Assembly: GCF_021654035.1 (NCBI RefSeq)
Contig: NZ_JAJPDW010000001.1
Span: 806,001-870,000, forward strand
DNA from: Microbacterium aurantiacum
GTDB taxonomy: Bacteria > Actinomycetota > Actinomycetes > Actinomycetales > Microbacteriaceae
Direction of reading: 5' to 3'
DNA: 64,000 bases
Shown: in pieces, positions 50,272 through 58,254 of the stretch
Layout: each line of letters starts with the position of its first letter
Numbering within the stretch: the first letter of the stretch is position 1
Position numbers and translations under genes: made by a program
The notes under the pieces: model-generated
Database searches by the model: none
What the model was told of the DNA's origin: nothing
The model's input: the letters and a program-made list of their open reading frames with translations, nothing else

Positions 50272-50305
50272 TGGTCTGACCACAGAGTAGCATGTGGTCA
50301 GACCA
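50272..50305. promoter_or_regulatory. Two GntR/FadR-type operators in the cydABDC promoter
   Basis: TGGTCTGACCA (50272-50282) and TGGTCAGACCA (50295-50305) are each near-perfect palindromes and together form a 12-bp inverted repeat with a 10-base spacer. They match the TGGTnnGACCA pattern known for FadR-subfamily GntR regulators. The spacer contains TACTCT on the minus strand (50289-50284), a possible -10 for cydA. No GntR gene is in the window. Confidence 0.72.
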
Positions 50306-50436
50306 TGCGGGGAGGGAGATCTCCCCCCTCCGTCGAGATCAGGATGCTCCCGATCGGGTGCCGCCGTCGGTGCGCGAGCCGTGAATATCCGTCGCCGCCC
50401 GCGCTCTCGCGCACCGACGGCGTCTAGGCTCGGACA

Positions 50437-51513
50437 ATGGCCACGCCGGTGATGATCGGGATGCCGCGGCTCGCGGCATCCGGCGCAGCGGATCACGAAA
50501 GCGATCCGCGCACGCCGCTCGTGGACCGGTTCGGGCGCGTGCACCGCGACCTCCGGATCTCCCTCACCGATCGCTGCTCGCTCCGCTGCACGTACTGCAT
50601 GCCCGAGCAGGGCAACGAGTGGCTGGCCAAGACGAGCATCCTCACTCTCGACGAGATCGAGCGGGTCGCCCGCGTGGCCGCTGACGCGGGAGTGTCCACC
50701 TTCCGTCTCACCGGCGGCGAACCGCTCCTCCGTCCCGACATCGTCGAGGTCGTGCGGCGCCTGGCCGCGATCCGCCGCCCGGACGGGAGCGGCGTGGAGC
50801 TCGCGATGACGACGAACGGCATCCGCCTCGACGAGGTCCTTCCGGATCTCATCGCTGCGGGTCTGTCGCGCCTGAACATCTCCATCGACACGATCCGTCG
50901 CGATCGCTTCCACGCCCTGACGCGCCGCGACCGGCTGCCCGACGTCCTCCGCGGCATCGCCGCCGCCGCGGCATCCCCCCTCCGTCCTCTCAAGCTCAAC
51001 GCCGTCGCGATGCGCGGCGTCAACGACGACGAGCTGGTCGAGCTGGTCGCCTTCGCGCGCGAGCAGGGCGCGCAGATGCGCTTCATCGAACAGATGCCGC
51101 TGGATGCCGGGCACACGTGGGATCGCGCGCAGATGGTGACGCGCGAGGAGATCCTCGCCGCGCTGTCGGCGCGGTGGACGCTCGACCCGATCCCCGGGCG
51201 CGGCGGGGCGCCGGCCGAACGCTGGTCGATCGACGGCACCGCAGACACCGTGGGGATCATCGCGTCCGTGACGGCGCCCTTCTGCGGAGACTGCGACCGC
51301 CTCCGCCTGACCGCGGACGGACAGCTGCGCAACTGCCTGTTCTCCACGTCCGAGTACGACCTCCTCCCCGTGCTGCGCGCCGGGAGCGAGGACGACGCCG
51401 CCACGATCGGCGGAGTGCTCCGCGCCTGCGTCGCAGGGAAGCTCCCCGGTCACGCCATCGACGATCCGTCGTTCCTGCAGCCGCTGCGCGGCATGAACGC
51501 CATCGGCGGCTGA
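50437..51513 (+). CDS. moaA: GTP 3',8-cyclase
   Basis: A 358-aa radical-SAM enzyme. The N-terminal cluster motif CSLRCTYC places Cys 47, 51 and 54; the second cluster motif is [28 protein letters not shown] is the SAM-binding part. The C terminus ends in Gly-Gly, required for activity in characterised MoaA. With MoaC it makes cPMP, the first step of cofactor synthesis. TAGGCT lies 6 nt before the ATG. fdhD follows 14 bases later. Confidence 0.96.
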   Translation: MATPVMIGMPRLAASGAADHESDPRTPLVDRFGRVHRDLRISLTDRCSLRCTYCMPEQGNEWLAKTSILTLDEIERVARVAADAGVSTFRLTGGEPLLRPDIVEVVRRLAAIRRPDGSGVELAMTTNGIRLDEVLPDLIAAGLSRLNISIDTIRRDRFHALTRRDRLPDVLRGIAAAAASPLRPLKLNAVAMRGVNDDELVELVAFAREQGAQMRFIEQMPLDAGHTWDRAQMVTREEILAALSARWTLDPIPGRGGAPAERWSIDGTADTVGIIASVTAPFCGDCDRLRLTADGQLRNCLFSTSEYDLLPVLRAGSEDDAATIGGVLRACVAGKLPGHAIDDPSFLQPLRGMNAIGG

Positions 51514-51527
51514 GGGGGACGACGGAC

Positions 51528-52391
51528 ATGGGACGGCTCACGGCGCGGCGACCCGTGCTGACGGTGACCCTGGAGGCGGATGCCGCCCGCACGCGGCGCC
51601 GCCCGGACACCCTCGCAGCGGAGGAGCCGCTCGAGATCCGCGTGGGCGGCGAGCCGCTCGCGGTGACGATGCGCACGCCGGGACACGACGTGGAGCTGGC
51701 GGCGGGATTCCTCGTCTCCGAGGCGGTCATCGCCCAAGGCGGGCAGTTCCGCTCGGCGATCCACTGCGGCGGCCCGGGCACGGGCGCGGCCGGTACGACC
51801 GAGAACACCTACAACGTGCTCGACGTGGCACTCGCGGCGGGCGTGGCGCTGCCCGCCGCTGACGCCGCGCGCCGGTTCTACACGACGAGCTCGTGCGGCG
51901 TGTGCGGCAAGGCCTCCATCGACGCGGTCGAGACGGTGTCGGCCCACGACGTCGCGGGCGATCCGCTCGAGGTCGACGCTGCCTTCCTCCTCTCCCTCCC
52001 CGATCGGCTGCGCGATGAGCAGGCGGTCTTCACCAAGACCGGGGGGCTTCACGCCGCAGCCCTCTTCGACGGCGCGAGCGGTGAGCTGCTCGTCGCGCGG
52101 GAGGATGTCGGTCGCCACAACGCCGTCGACAAGGTCGTCGGCTGGGCGGTGCTGGCCGATCGTCTGCCGCTGTCCGGAACGGTGCTGCAGGTCTCGGGTC
52201 GCGCGAGCTTCGAACTCGTCCAGAAGGCGGCGATGGCGGGGATCCCCGTCCTCTCGGCGGTGTCGGCTCCCTCCTCGCTCGCCGTCGAGCTCGCCGAGGC
52301 GCGCGGACTCACGCTCGCGGGCTTCGTCCGCGGATCCTCGTTGAACGTCTACACCGGTGCGCAGAGGGTGCGGGTTCCCGGCGAGGACTGA
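51528..52391 (+). CDS. fdhD: Formate dehydrogenase accessory sulfurtransferase FdhD
   Basis: A 287-aa protein. The signature [15 protein letters not shown] carries Cys 123 and Cys 126, used to pass sulfur from a cysteine desulfurase to the molybdenum cofactor of formate dehydrogenases. [20 protein letters not shown] and [18 protein letters not shown] are conserved. It probably activates the FdhF/YdeP-type enzyme at 29.6 kb. The 3' end overlaps the convergent regulator gene by 43 bp. Confidence 0.95.
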   Translation: MGRLTARRPVLTVTLEADAARTRRRPDTLAAEEPLEIRVGGEPLAVTMRTPGHDVELAAGFLVSEAVIAQGGQFRSAIHCGGPGTGAAGTTENTYNVLDVALAAGVALPAADAARRFYTTSSCGVCGKASIDAVETVSAHDVAGDPLEVDAAFLLSLPDRLRDEQAVFTKTGGLHAAALFDGASGELLVAREDVGRHNAVDKVVGWAVLADRLPLSGTVLQVSGRASFELVQKAAMAGIPVLSAVSAPSSLAVELAEARGLTLAGFVRGSSLNVYTGAQRVRVPGED

Positions 52392-53059
52392 AACGCCGAC
52401 ACCGCGGATGCCGCGTCGTCGGTGCGGAGCCGGATGACGCACCGGTCGCCGCATCCGTGCTCCTGGGTGATCCCGTCGTCGGCGACGGTGAGGGGGCCGC
52501 CCGCCTGGGCGAGGAGGTTCCGCAGGAGTCCCAGATGCACGCGGCAGACGGCGGCGTTCTCGGCGCGATCCTCCGCGGTGCCGATCGGAAGCCGTCGCGG
52601 GCAGGGGCCGAGGTCGAGCGTGAGGTCGCGCTCGTCGACGACGGGGTCGAAGCCGGCATCCGCGAGATCCTCGACGATCGCGTCGAGCTGATGGACCGCG
52701 TCGATGCCGAGACCGGACGGCGCGGGCACGGCGTACAGCCGGCGGAGGAGATCACCGCGCCGAGCGGCCTCGTCGGCACGGCGCCGGGTGACGGGGTGCA
52801 CCGCGGGGACATCCGCGGCGGCGGAGTAGAGCACGCGCGGACGGCCTCGCCGGGTCCGGTGCTCGGTGCGTTCGACGACGTAGCCGGCGGCGACCAGCCG
52901 CTGCAGGTGCTCCCGCACGGTGTTGGGGTGCTTCCCGGTGGCCGCGACGAGGTCGGCGATCGGCCGATCGGGATGGTCCTGCAGAAGCCGGAGGATCTCC
53001 ACCCGGCTGTCGCTGGAGACCGCGGAGAACGTGGAGAGGGCGCCGGGGACGAACGTCAT
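52349..53059 (-). CDS. Winged-helix regulator with four C-terminal cysteines (SufR/ArsR-like)
   Basis: A 236-aa protein. The N-terminal winged helix ([33 protein letters not shown]) is ArsR/MarR-like. The C-terminal half has Cys 153, 172, 203 and 207 (GPCPRR, VCRVHLG, HGCGDRC), arranged as in SufR-type regulators that bind an iron-sulfur cluster. It converges on fdhD with a 43-bp overlap. Sensing of iron-sulfur or redox state and control of molybdoenzyme genes are plausible but unproven. Confidence 0.78.
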   Translation of the reverse strand: MTFVPGALSTFSAVSSDSRVEILRLLQDHPDRPIADLVAATGKHPNTVREHLQRLVAAGYVVERTEHRTRRGRPRVLYSAAADVPAVHPVTRRRADEAARRGDLLRRLYAVPAPSGLGIDAVHQLDAIVEDLADAGFDPVVDERDLTLDLGPCPRRLPIGTAEDRAENAAVCRVHLGLLRNLLAQAGGPLTVADDGITQEHGCGDRCVIRLRTDDAASAVSAFQSSPGTRTLCAPV

Positions 53060-53124
53060 GCTCCCAGTGAACGCGAGGGGGAGTGCGCGGGCGGAGGTCG
53101 AAGGTCCCGTCGCCTGCGGACACG

Positions 53125-53163
53125 CGAGAGGCCCGGGACGCGATGCGCATCCCGGGCCTCTCG
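53125..53163. terminator. Hairpin terminator downstream of csbD-like gene
   Basis: A 14-bp perfect stem, CGAGAGGCCCGGGA (53125-53138) with its complement (53150-53163), and an 11-base loop. It lies directly after the stop of the minus-strand CsbD-like gene. Confidence 0.8.
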
Positions 53164-53171
53164 GTGAAGAA

Positions 53172-53348
53172 TTACTCGCCGGTCACGGCGTCCTTGATGT
53201 CCTGACCGACCTTCTTGGCGTCAGCCTTGGTCTTGTCAGCCTTGCCTTCGGCAACCATCTCGTCGTTGCCGGTGGCCTTGCCGAGGCCTTCCTTGGCCGA
53301 ACCCTTGGCGCTCTCAGCGTTGTGCTTGATGTCGTCTCCGAGTCCCAT
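53172..53348 (-). CDS. CsbD-family small stress protein
   Basis: A 58-aa, Lys/Ala/Gly-rich hydrophilic protein starting MGLGDDIKHNAESAKGSAKE, with the CsbD repeat-like GKATGNDEMVAEGKADKTKA. CsbD proteins are general-stress proteins of unknown mechanism. GGAAGGAG precedes the ATG. It has its own terminator and appears monocistronic. Confidence 0.88.
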   Translation of the reverse strand: MGLGDDIKHNAESAKGSAKEGLGKATGNDEMVAEGKADKTKADAKKVGQDIKDAVTGE

Positions 53349-53421
53349 GAGGGTCTCCTTCCGTCGTTCGCCGGTGGTGATGTGTTCCACGCTACGGATT
53401 GGGTGTCCACGGCGCCGGGGC

Positions 53422-53450
53422 TTGACAGTCGCACCGGGGGTGTCTACGCG
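53422..53450 (+). promoter_or_regulatory. Promoter with consensus -35 upstream of the 253-aa protein gene
   Basis: TTGACA (53422-53427) is a full-consensus -35, rare in this window. A weak -10 (CTACGC or TACGCG, 53444-53450) follows after 16-17 bases. The gene starts 26 bases later with GGAGGATC as ribosome-binding site. Confidence 0.5.
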
Positions 53451-53475
53451 GGCGCCCGTGCGGGAGGATCGACGC

Positions 53476-54237
53476 ATGTACATGCCCCCTCCCGCCGGTG
53501 CCGAGTCCGAGATCGGCGGCCCCGACGGTTTCTCGTACGGCGCCGTTCTGCTGATGACGGATGCCGCACCCTCGGCGCAGGTCGAGGAGGCGCTCGCGGC
53601 GATGCGGTTCAGCGGCTGGATCGCTCCGTCGGAGGGCGGAGTGACCGTCATCGTGGGGGACCCCGGCGACGGCGTCGTCGCGGCGGGGCACCGCGGGATC
53701 GTCGAGACGAGCCGCGATCTCGCCGCCGCGACCGGAGCGCGGGCGCTGGCCGCGCGGGTGCGGCGCGACCGTCAGCTCGGCCTCGTCGCCTTCTCCGGCG
53801 CCGACGAGGTCGCCCGTTACGACAGCGACCCCTCCCGCGAACCGGATGCCGACCGCGAGGTGATCTCCGAGCCGGTGGGTGCCGAGCAGGCGCCCGCGAT
53901 TGCGAAGCTGTTCGGTCGTGAGGAGGCTGCGGAGCGCCTCGAGGAGATCCTCGACGACGAGCACGACCCGGACAGCACCTTCGAATCCGAGCGCCTGCGG
54001 GACGTGCTCCGGGTGCTCGGGCTGCCGGAGTGGGTGGTGGGGGCGGCGCACCTGCCCAAGGTCGTCCCGACCGGACCGTCGGTGGCGAGCCTCGTCCGCC
54101 TGCGCGCGGGGCGCCGGGGCGCGCTCGCCGCGGTGACGGCGTGGCCGATCCGGCGCCTCCGCGCCCGCTGGAACCCCGCTCCGATCCTCGCCGAGCCGCC
54201 TCGCGGGTCATCCGGCGACGAGTGGATGTTCCTGTGA
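53476..54237 (+). CDS. Uncharacterised 253-aa protein
   Basis: I do not recognise this family. It starts MYMPPPAGAESEIGGPDGFS, with GGAGG ahead of the ATG. The first ~130 residues look like an alpha/beta domain (VTVIVGDPGDGVVAAGHRGI); the middle is acidic (EEAAERLEEILDDEHDPDST); the end is basic (RWPIR-like AVTAWPIRRLRARWNPAPIL). There is no signal peptide or clear membrane helix. Neighbours give no functional clue. Confidence 0.75.
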   Translation: MYMPPPAGAESEIGGPDGFSYGAVLLMTDAAPSAQVEEALAAMRFSGWIAPSEGGVTVIVGDPGDGVVAAGHRGIVETSRDLAAATGARALAARVRRDRQLGLVAFSGADEVARYDSDPSREPDADREVISEPVGAEQAPAIAKLFGREEAAERLEEILDDEHDPDSTFESERLRDVLRVLGLPEWVVGAAHLPKVVPTGPSVASLVRLRAGRRGALAAVTAWPIRRLRARWNPAPILAEPPRGSSGDEWMFL

Positions 54238-54279
54238 CGTCAGCAGGACGAGGCGATCGGCCTGCGGTGCCGCGGCGGA

Positions 54280-54891
54280 TCAGTCGGCGAACGGCTGAAG
54301 CAGCGGCTCCATGTCGAGCGACAGATCGATGAGTTCGCGTAGGAGAGCACCCATCGAGGTCGACTGAAGGAGGGTGAAGCGGTCGAACTCGCCGAGCGGT
54401 GCGATCGCGGCGAGCTGCCACGCCGCCTCGACCGGATCGTCGGAGATCTCGGTGTCGGCATCCCACGCCGTCGGACCGACCTGCGCGGCCCGACCGAGGA
54501 CGCGGCGGACGATCCGGTCGGCTTCGGTCAGCAGGGGCATCAGGGCGTCGTCCCAGGTGAGGCGGGGGAGGACGCTGACCCGCGCGGCCGGGTGCGGGTC
54601 GTCTTCGAGCCACTCCTCGACCAGGACGCGATCGCCGCCGACGGCGACGATCTGGATGTCCTCGGCGCCGGCCTGCACCTGCATCAGGCGCGCCATCGTG
54701 CCGACGCCGCTGCGCTGGTCGCCGCCTCCGGCTTCGTGTCCGCGCTCGATGAGGACGATCCCGAACTGGGGGTCCTCCTCGTCGAGGAGCCGTCCGACCA
54801 TCGTCAGATACCTCGGCTCGAACACGCGCAGCACGACGGGCGTATGGGGGAAGAGCACCGACCCCAGAGGAAACATCGCCACGTCGGCCAT
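54280..54891 (-). CDS. Lon N-terminal-domain (LON substrate-binding) protein
   Basis: A 203-aa protein with the opening FPLGSVLFPHTPVVLRVFEP and RYLTMV, the hallmark of stand-alone LON substrate-binding domain proteins; the ATPase and protease parts of Lon are absent. Such proteins are widespread in actinobacteria and have no settled function. GAGGA precedes the ATG. Confidence 0.87.
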   Translation of the reverse strand: MADVAMFPLGSVLFPHTPVVLRVFEPRYLTMVGRLLDEEDPQFGIVLIERGHEAGGGDQRSGVGTMARLMQVQAGAEDIQIVAVGGDRVLVEEWLEDDPHPAARVSVLPRLTWDDALMPLLTEADRIVRRVLGRAAQVGPTAWDADTEISDDPVEAAWQLAAIAPLGEFDRFTLLQSTSMGALLRELIDLSLDMEPLLQPFAD

Positions 54892-54952
54892 GTTCCTCAG
54901 TCAACCAGCGTTCGCGGGTCTTCGGGTCGGTGCTCGAGAATCCCCCCGGCGG

Positions 54953-55900
54953 TCAGGCTCCGGCGGCGGTGGAGACGCGATCCAGCTCGGCGAGCTCCTC
55001 CGCGGTGAGCTCGAGGCGTCCGCCTTCGAGGAGCGACGCGACCTGGTCGAGGCGCGACGCGCTGGCGATCGGGGCGGCGACGGCCGGCTGCATCCTCAGC
55101 CAGGCGAGGGCCGTGGAGGCGATGGAGGCGCCGTGGGCGTCGCCGATACGCGCGAGGGTGTCGATGACGGCGAGGCCCGCGTCGGTGGCGTACTCCGCCG
55201 CGGCAGCGGCACGCGGGGTGTCGTGGGCTGCGGCATCCGTCGACCGGTACTTGCCGGTGAGGAAGCCCTTGGCGAGGGCGAAGTACGGCACGAGGCTGAG
55301 GTTCTCGCGCTCGGCGAGCGGGACGAGGTCGGCTTCAACCTCGCTCCGGTGCATCAGGTTGTAGTGCGGCTGGATCGCGACGGGACGCGCGACGCCCAGG
55401 TCGTCGGCGATCCGGAGCCACTCCGCGACGCGGGCGGGGGTGTAGTTCGACACCGCCACGTGGCGTACGAGGCCGTCGGTGACGAGGGCGCCGAAGGCCT
55501 GGACGGTCTCCTCGAGCGGGGTGTCGGCGTCGTCGAAGTGGGCGTAGTAGAGGTCGATGGTGTCGGTGCCCAGGCGCTGGAGGGACGCCTCGGCCGCCGC
55601 GCGCACGGTGGCCGCCGAGAGGCCTCGGAAGTCGGGGTGCTGACTCACCTTGGTGGCCACGACGATGTTCCGGTGTCCGCGCGCCGCGCGCCACTCGCCG
55701 ATGAGGCGCTCGCTCTCGCCGCCGGTGTGGCCGGGCACCCACGCGCTGTAGGAGTCGGCGGTGTCGATGAAGTCTCCGCCGCCGTCGACGAAGGCGTCGA
55801 GGATCGCGAACGAGGCGTCGCGGTCGGCCGTCCAGCCGAAGACGTTGCCGCCGAGGGCGAGGGGGAACACGGACAGATCGCTGGTACCGAGTGTGGTCAT
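54953..55900 (-). CDS. Aldo/keto reductase
   Basis: A 315-aa AKR TIM barrel. Catalytic residues are visible: DFIDTADSY (Asp, Tyr), VVATKVSQH (Lys) and YYAHFDDADTPLEET (His). ALAWLRMQPAVAAPIASASR forms the NADPH-binding end. It is a cytoplasmic NADPH-dependent reductase of unknown substrate. The DUF3054 gene lies upstream on the same strand with 29 bases between them. Confidence 0.9.
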   Translation of the reverse strand: MTTLGTSDLSVFPLALGGNVFGWTADRDASFAILDAFVDGGGDFIDTADSYSAWVPGHTGGESERLIGEWRAARGHRNIVVATKVSQHPDFRGLSAATVRAAAEASLQRLGTDTIDLYYAHFDDADTPLEETVQAFGALVTDGLVRHVAVSNYTPARVAEWLRIADDLGVARPVAIQPHYNLMHRSEVEADLVPLAERENLSLVPYFALAKGFLTGKYRSTDAAAHDTPRAAAAAEYATDAGLAVIDTLARIGDAHGASIASTALAWLRMQPAVAAPIASASRLDQVASLLEGGRLELTAEELAELDRVSTAAGA

Positions 55901-55929
55901 GCCTCGGTCCAAGCCCCGGTGGGTGATGT

Positions 55930-56328
55930 CTATTCCGGGTGCCGCGTCCGCGCTCGGCGGGTGACGAGGGTGACGAGGGTGGCGAGGGCGCGCCAGCCGA
56001 TGAGCAGCAGGCCGAGGGTGAGGGTGGCCACGATGACGAACGCAAGGGCCGTCCCCTGCCCTGAGGCGGCGCGGAGCAGCATCCCGAGCGCGACGGTGAT
56101 GACCCAGATCGGGATGCCGGTGCGGATCGGCGCGAGAGGGCGACGCCACGCGAGGGCGGCCAGCCAGCCGACGGCGAGAGCCACGAGGAACGGCCACGCG
56201 GTGATCGCGAGGCCCGCGAGGACCGCTTCGCCGTGGCTGGCGCGGCCGGTGGCGGCGAAGGCGATGACGGCGACGCCGTCGACGAGCGCGGCGACGGCGA
56301 TGATGCGGGGGTTCACGCGAGGAGGCAC
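55930..56328 (-). CDS. DUF3054-family membrane protein
   Basis: A 132-aa protein with about four membrane helices (IIAVAALVDGVAVIAFAATG, ITAWPFLVALAVGWLAALAW, IPIWVITVALGMLLRAASG, ALAFVIVATLTLGLLLIGW). VDGVAVIAFAATGRASHGE matches DUF3054. The GTG at 56328 lies 6 nt after GAGAAT (minus strand 56340-56335). It is divergent from the RNase H gene. Function unknown. Confidence 0.85.
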   Translation of the reverse strand: MPPRVNPRIIAVAALVDGVAVIAFAATGRASHGEAVLAGLAITAWPFLVALAVGWLAALAWRRPLAPIRTGIPIWVITVALGMLLRAASGQGTALAFVIVATLTLGLLLIGWRALATLVTLVTRRARTRHPE

Positions 56329-56381
56329 CGTGGCATTCTCGCAGGGACGGCGATGCCGGCCGCGCCGGGGAGAATGGTCGG

Positions 56382-56957
56382 GTGAGCAGTTCTTCCCCCT
56401 CTTCGTCGTCCGCTTCCTCCGATCGCTACGTCGTCGCCACGGACGGTGCCTGCAAGGGCAACCCGGGGCCGGCGGGTTGGGCATGGGTCGGGGAGGACGG
56501 GCATTGGGCAGCGGGTTCGATTCCCCAGGGGACGAACAACATCGGCGAGCTGCTCGGGCTCCTCTACGCGATCACCGATCACGCGGATGTGCGGGAACTC
56601 GTGGTGCAGGCCGACTCGAAGTACGCCATCGACACGTACGCGTCGTGGATGGACGGGCATCGCCGACGCGGGTGGGTGACGAGCGCGAAGAAGCCGGTCG
56701 CCAATCGCGACATCCTCGAGCGTCTCATCGAGGCGCGGGACGCGCGGCGGGCTGCCGGGCTTCCCGACGTGATCCTCGAGCACGTGCGTGGTCACAGCGG
56801 GCACGTGCTCAACTCGTGGGCGGATGAGCGCGCGGTCCGCGCGTCGATGCACGCGGCGAAGGGCGAAGAGCTCATCTGGACCTCGCTCCGCGGCCTCGAG
56901 CGTCTCGACGTCGCGGCGGCGCCGCCGCGGTCGGCGGGGGACAGAGCCGGTCGCTGA
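56382..56957 (+). CDS. rnhA: Ribonuclease HI family protein
   Basis: A 191-aa protein. Catalytic acids appear in order: Asp 21 (TDGACKGNPGPAGWAW), Glu 56 (NIGELLGL), Asp 78 (QADSKYAID) and Asp 148 (NSWADERA), with the His loop RGHSGH. It would cleave RNA in RNA-DNA hybrids. A low-complexity Ser-rich head and a ~30-residue tail are extra. GTG start 6 nt after GAGAAT. Confidence 0.92.
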   Translation: MSSSSPSSSSASSDRYVVATDGACKGNPGPAGWAWVGEDGHWAAGSIPQGTNNIGELLGLLYAITDHADVRELVVQADSKYAIDTYASWMDGHRRRGWVTSAKKPVANRDILERLIEARDARRAAGLPDVILEHVRGHSGHVLNSWADERAVRASMHAAKGEELIWTSLRGLERLDVAAAPPRSAGDRAGR

Positions 56958-56964
56958 CGCTGGG

Positions 56965-57630
56965 TCAGGCGGGGCAGCTCGGGATGCCGGGCTCTTCCCC
57001 CTCGGGGACGGGAGCGGTGACCGCGGCCACGACCTGGACGGCGCGGTCCCAGTAGCGCGCGTAGTGATTCGGGTCGTCGTTGACCTGGACGCGATGGGCG
57101 ACAGCGGTGGGGGTGAGCTCTTCGCGGTCGGGTGCGTGCTCGGAGAGGGCCGCGTAGAAGAGGGTGGCGGCCGTGTACGGGTCGAGGCGCTGGTCGCGGG
57201 TGCCCCAGCCGTCCTGCTGCTGGAAGAGGCCGATGGAGGTCGTGGGTGTGCCGTCGGGATTGCGGACGCCGTTCGTTTCCCAATCGCCGTAGGGCAGGTT
57301 CCGCAGGGACGATTCACCCATCGCGGTCATGACGGCGATGGTCTGGTCGCGCTCGCCGAAGCCGAGGTCGCGTCCCGCGCCGATGATGGTGCACGCGTTC
57401 GTGAGCTGTTCGGCGCCGTAGCCGGCGACGCGGCGGTCGTCGTCGCGCGGGGCGAAGGCGTCGATCGCGGCAGCGGCGAGGAAGAGGCATCCGCTGAGGA
57501 GGGCCACCGGGACGAGGACGAGGGCGAGGATGCCGGCGATCCGGCGGCCGCGGTGACGGCCGCGTCGGCGCCGTTTCGACGAACGGCTCTTCGCCCCGCT
57601 CGTCGAGCGGCTCGTCGGGGTGCGGCCCAT
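56965..57630 (-). CDS. Membrane-anchored transglycosylase/lysozyme-like protein
   Basis: A 221-aa protein. A highly basic cytoplasmic lead (RSSKRRRRGRHRGRR) precedes one membrane helix (IAGILALVLVPVALLSGCLF). The outer domain resembles the lytic-transglycosylase-like fold with IAVMTAMGESSLRN (catalytic Glu in MGES) and TTSIGLFQQQDGWGT. AGGAGG before the ATG fixes the start. It probably acts on peptidoglycan; activity is inferred. Confidence 0.78.
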   Translation of the reverse strand: MGRTPTSRSTSGAKSRSSKRRRRGRHRGRRIAGILALVLVPVALLSGCLFLAAAAIDAFAPRDDDRRVAGYGAEQLTNACTIIGAGRDLGFGERDQTIAVMTAMGESSLRNLPYGDWETNGVRNPDGTPTTSIGLFQQQDGWGTRDQRLDPYTAATLFYAALSEHAPDREELTPTAVAHRVQVNDDPNHYARYWDRAVQVVAAVTAPVPEGEEPGIPSCPA

Positions 57631-57757
57631 GGTGTCGTCCTCCTCTCCTGTGCGTCGATGCCTCGCCCAGCGTAGGCGGCAGATGTGCCGGTCGGCGGTG
57701 GATGCGGCGGATCTGTGGAGGGCCTGCGGGGGATTCACGGCCCGTAGGCTTCGGACC

Positions 57758-58240
57758 ATGCGTCGTGTGATCGGAACCGTCACCATTGCCGCTCTCTGCG
57801 TCGGAGTTCTGGCCGCGTGCGCGCCTCCCGAGGTCGACTGGGTCAATGCGGAGGCGCAGGCGGCGGCGTTCCAGGAGGAGCGTGCCGCGGATGCGCCGCT
57901 CGGCGTGACCTCGACGCGCATCTCGTCGGGTGGGTCCGGGCCTGAGGAGGAACCGGTCGTGCGGTTGGAGCTCGCCGAGCCGAGCCGCGTCGACGGCTTC
58001 ACGGTCGCCTGTTTCGGCGATCCGGCGTCGGTGGTGTTCTTCGGGTACACCGTGCGGCAGAACTCGTCGTGGGTGGGCGGCGAGGCGGCGGAGGTGAGCT
58101 GCGACGGCGAGGAGACGCGCGTGGCACCGGCGACGCCGTCCGAGGGTGTGGATGCCGTGAGTGTGACCGGCCAGCGGACCGCGGGCGGCGGTGGTGTGCT
58201 CGTCGTGCTCATCGACGGCGAGGAGGCCGGCGGCGAGTAG
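57758..58240 (+). CDS. Small secreted lipoprotein, unknown function
   Basis: A 160-aa protein with a signal peptide and lipobox LAAC (Cys ~21), then an acidic beta-rich domain (VVRLELAEPSRVDGFTVACF, SWVGGEAAEVSCDGEE) with two Cys that could form a disulfide. I do not recognise the family. TAGGCT lies 7 nt before the ATG, so the mRNA is probably leaderless. It ends 14 bases before the convergent HNH gene. Confidence 0.8.
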   Translation: MRRVIGTVTIAALCVGVLAACAPPEVDWVNAEAQAAAFQEERAADAPLGVTSTRISSGGSGPEEEPVVRLELAEPSRVDGFTVACFGDPASVVFFGYTVRQNSSWVGGEAAEVSCDGEETRVAPATPSEGVDAVSVTGQRTAGGGGVLVVLIDGEEAGGE

Positions 58241-58254
58241 GTCGCCGGGGAGTG

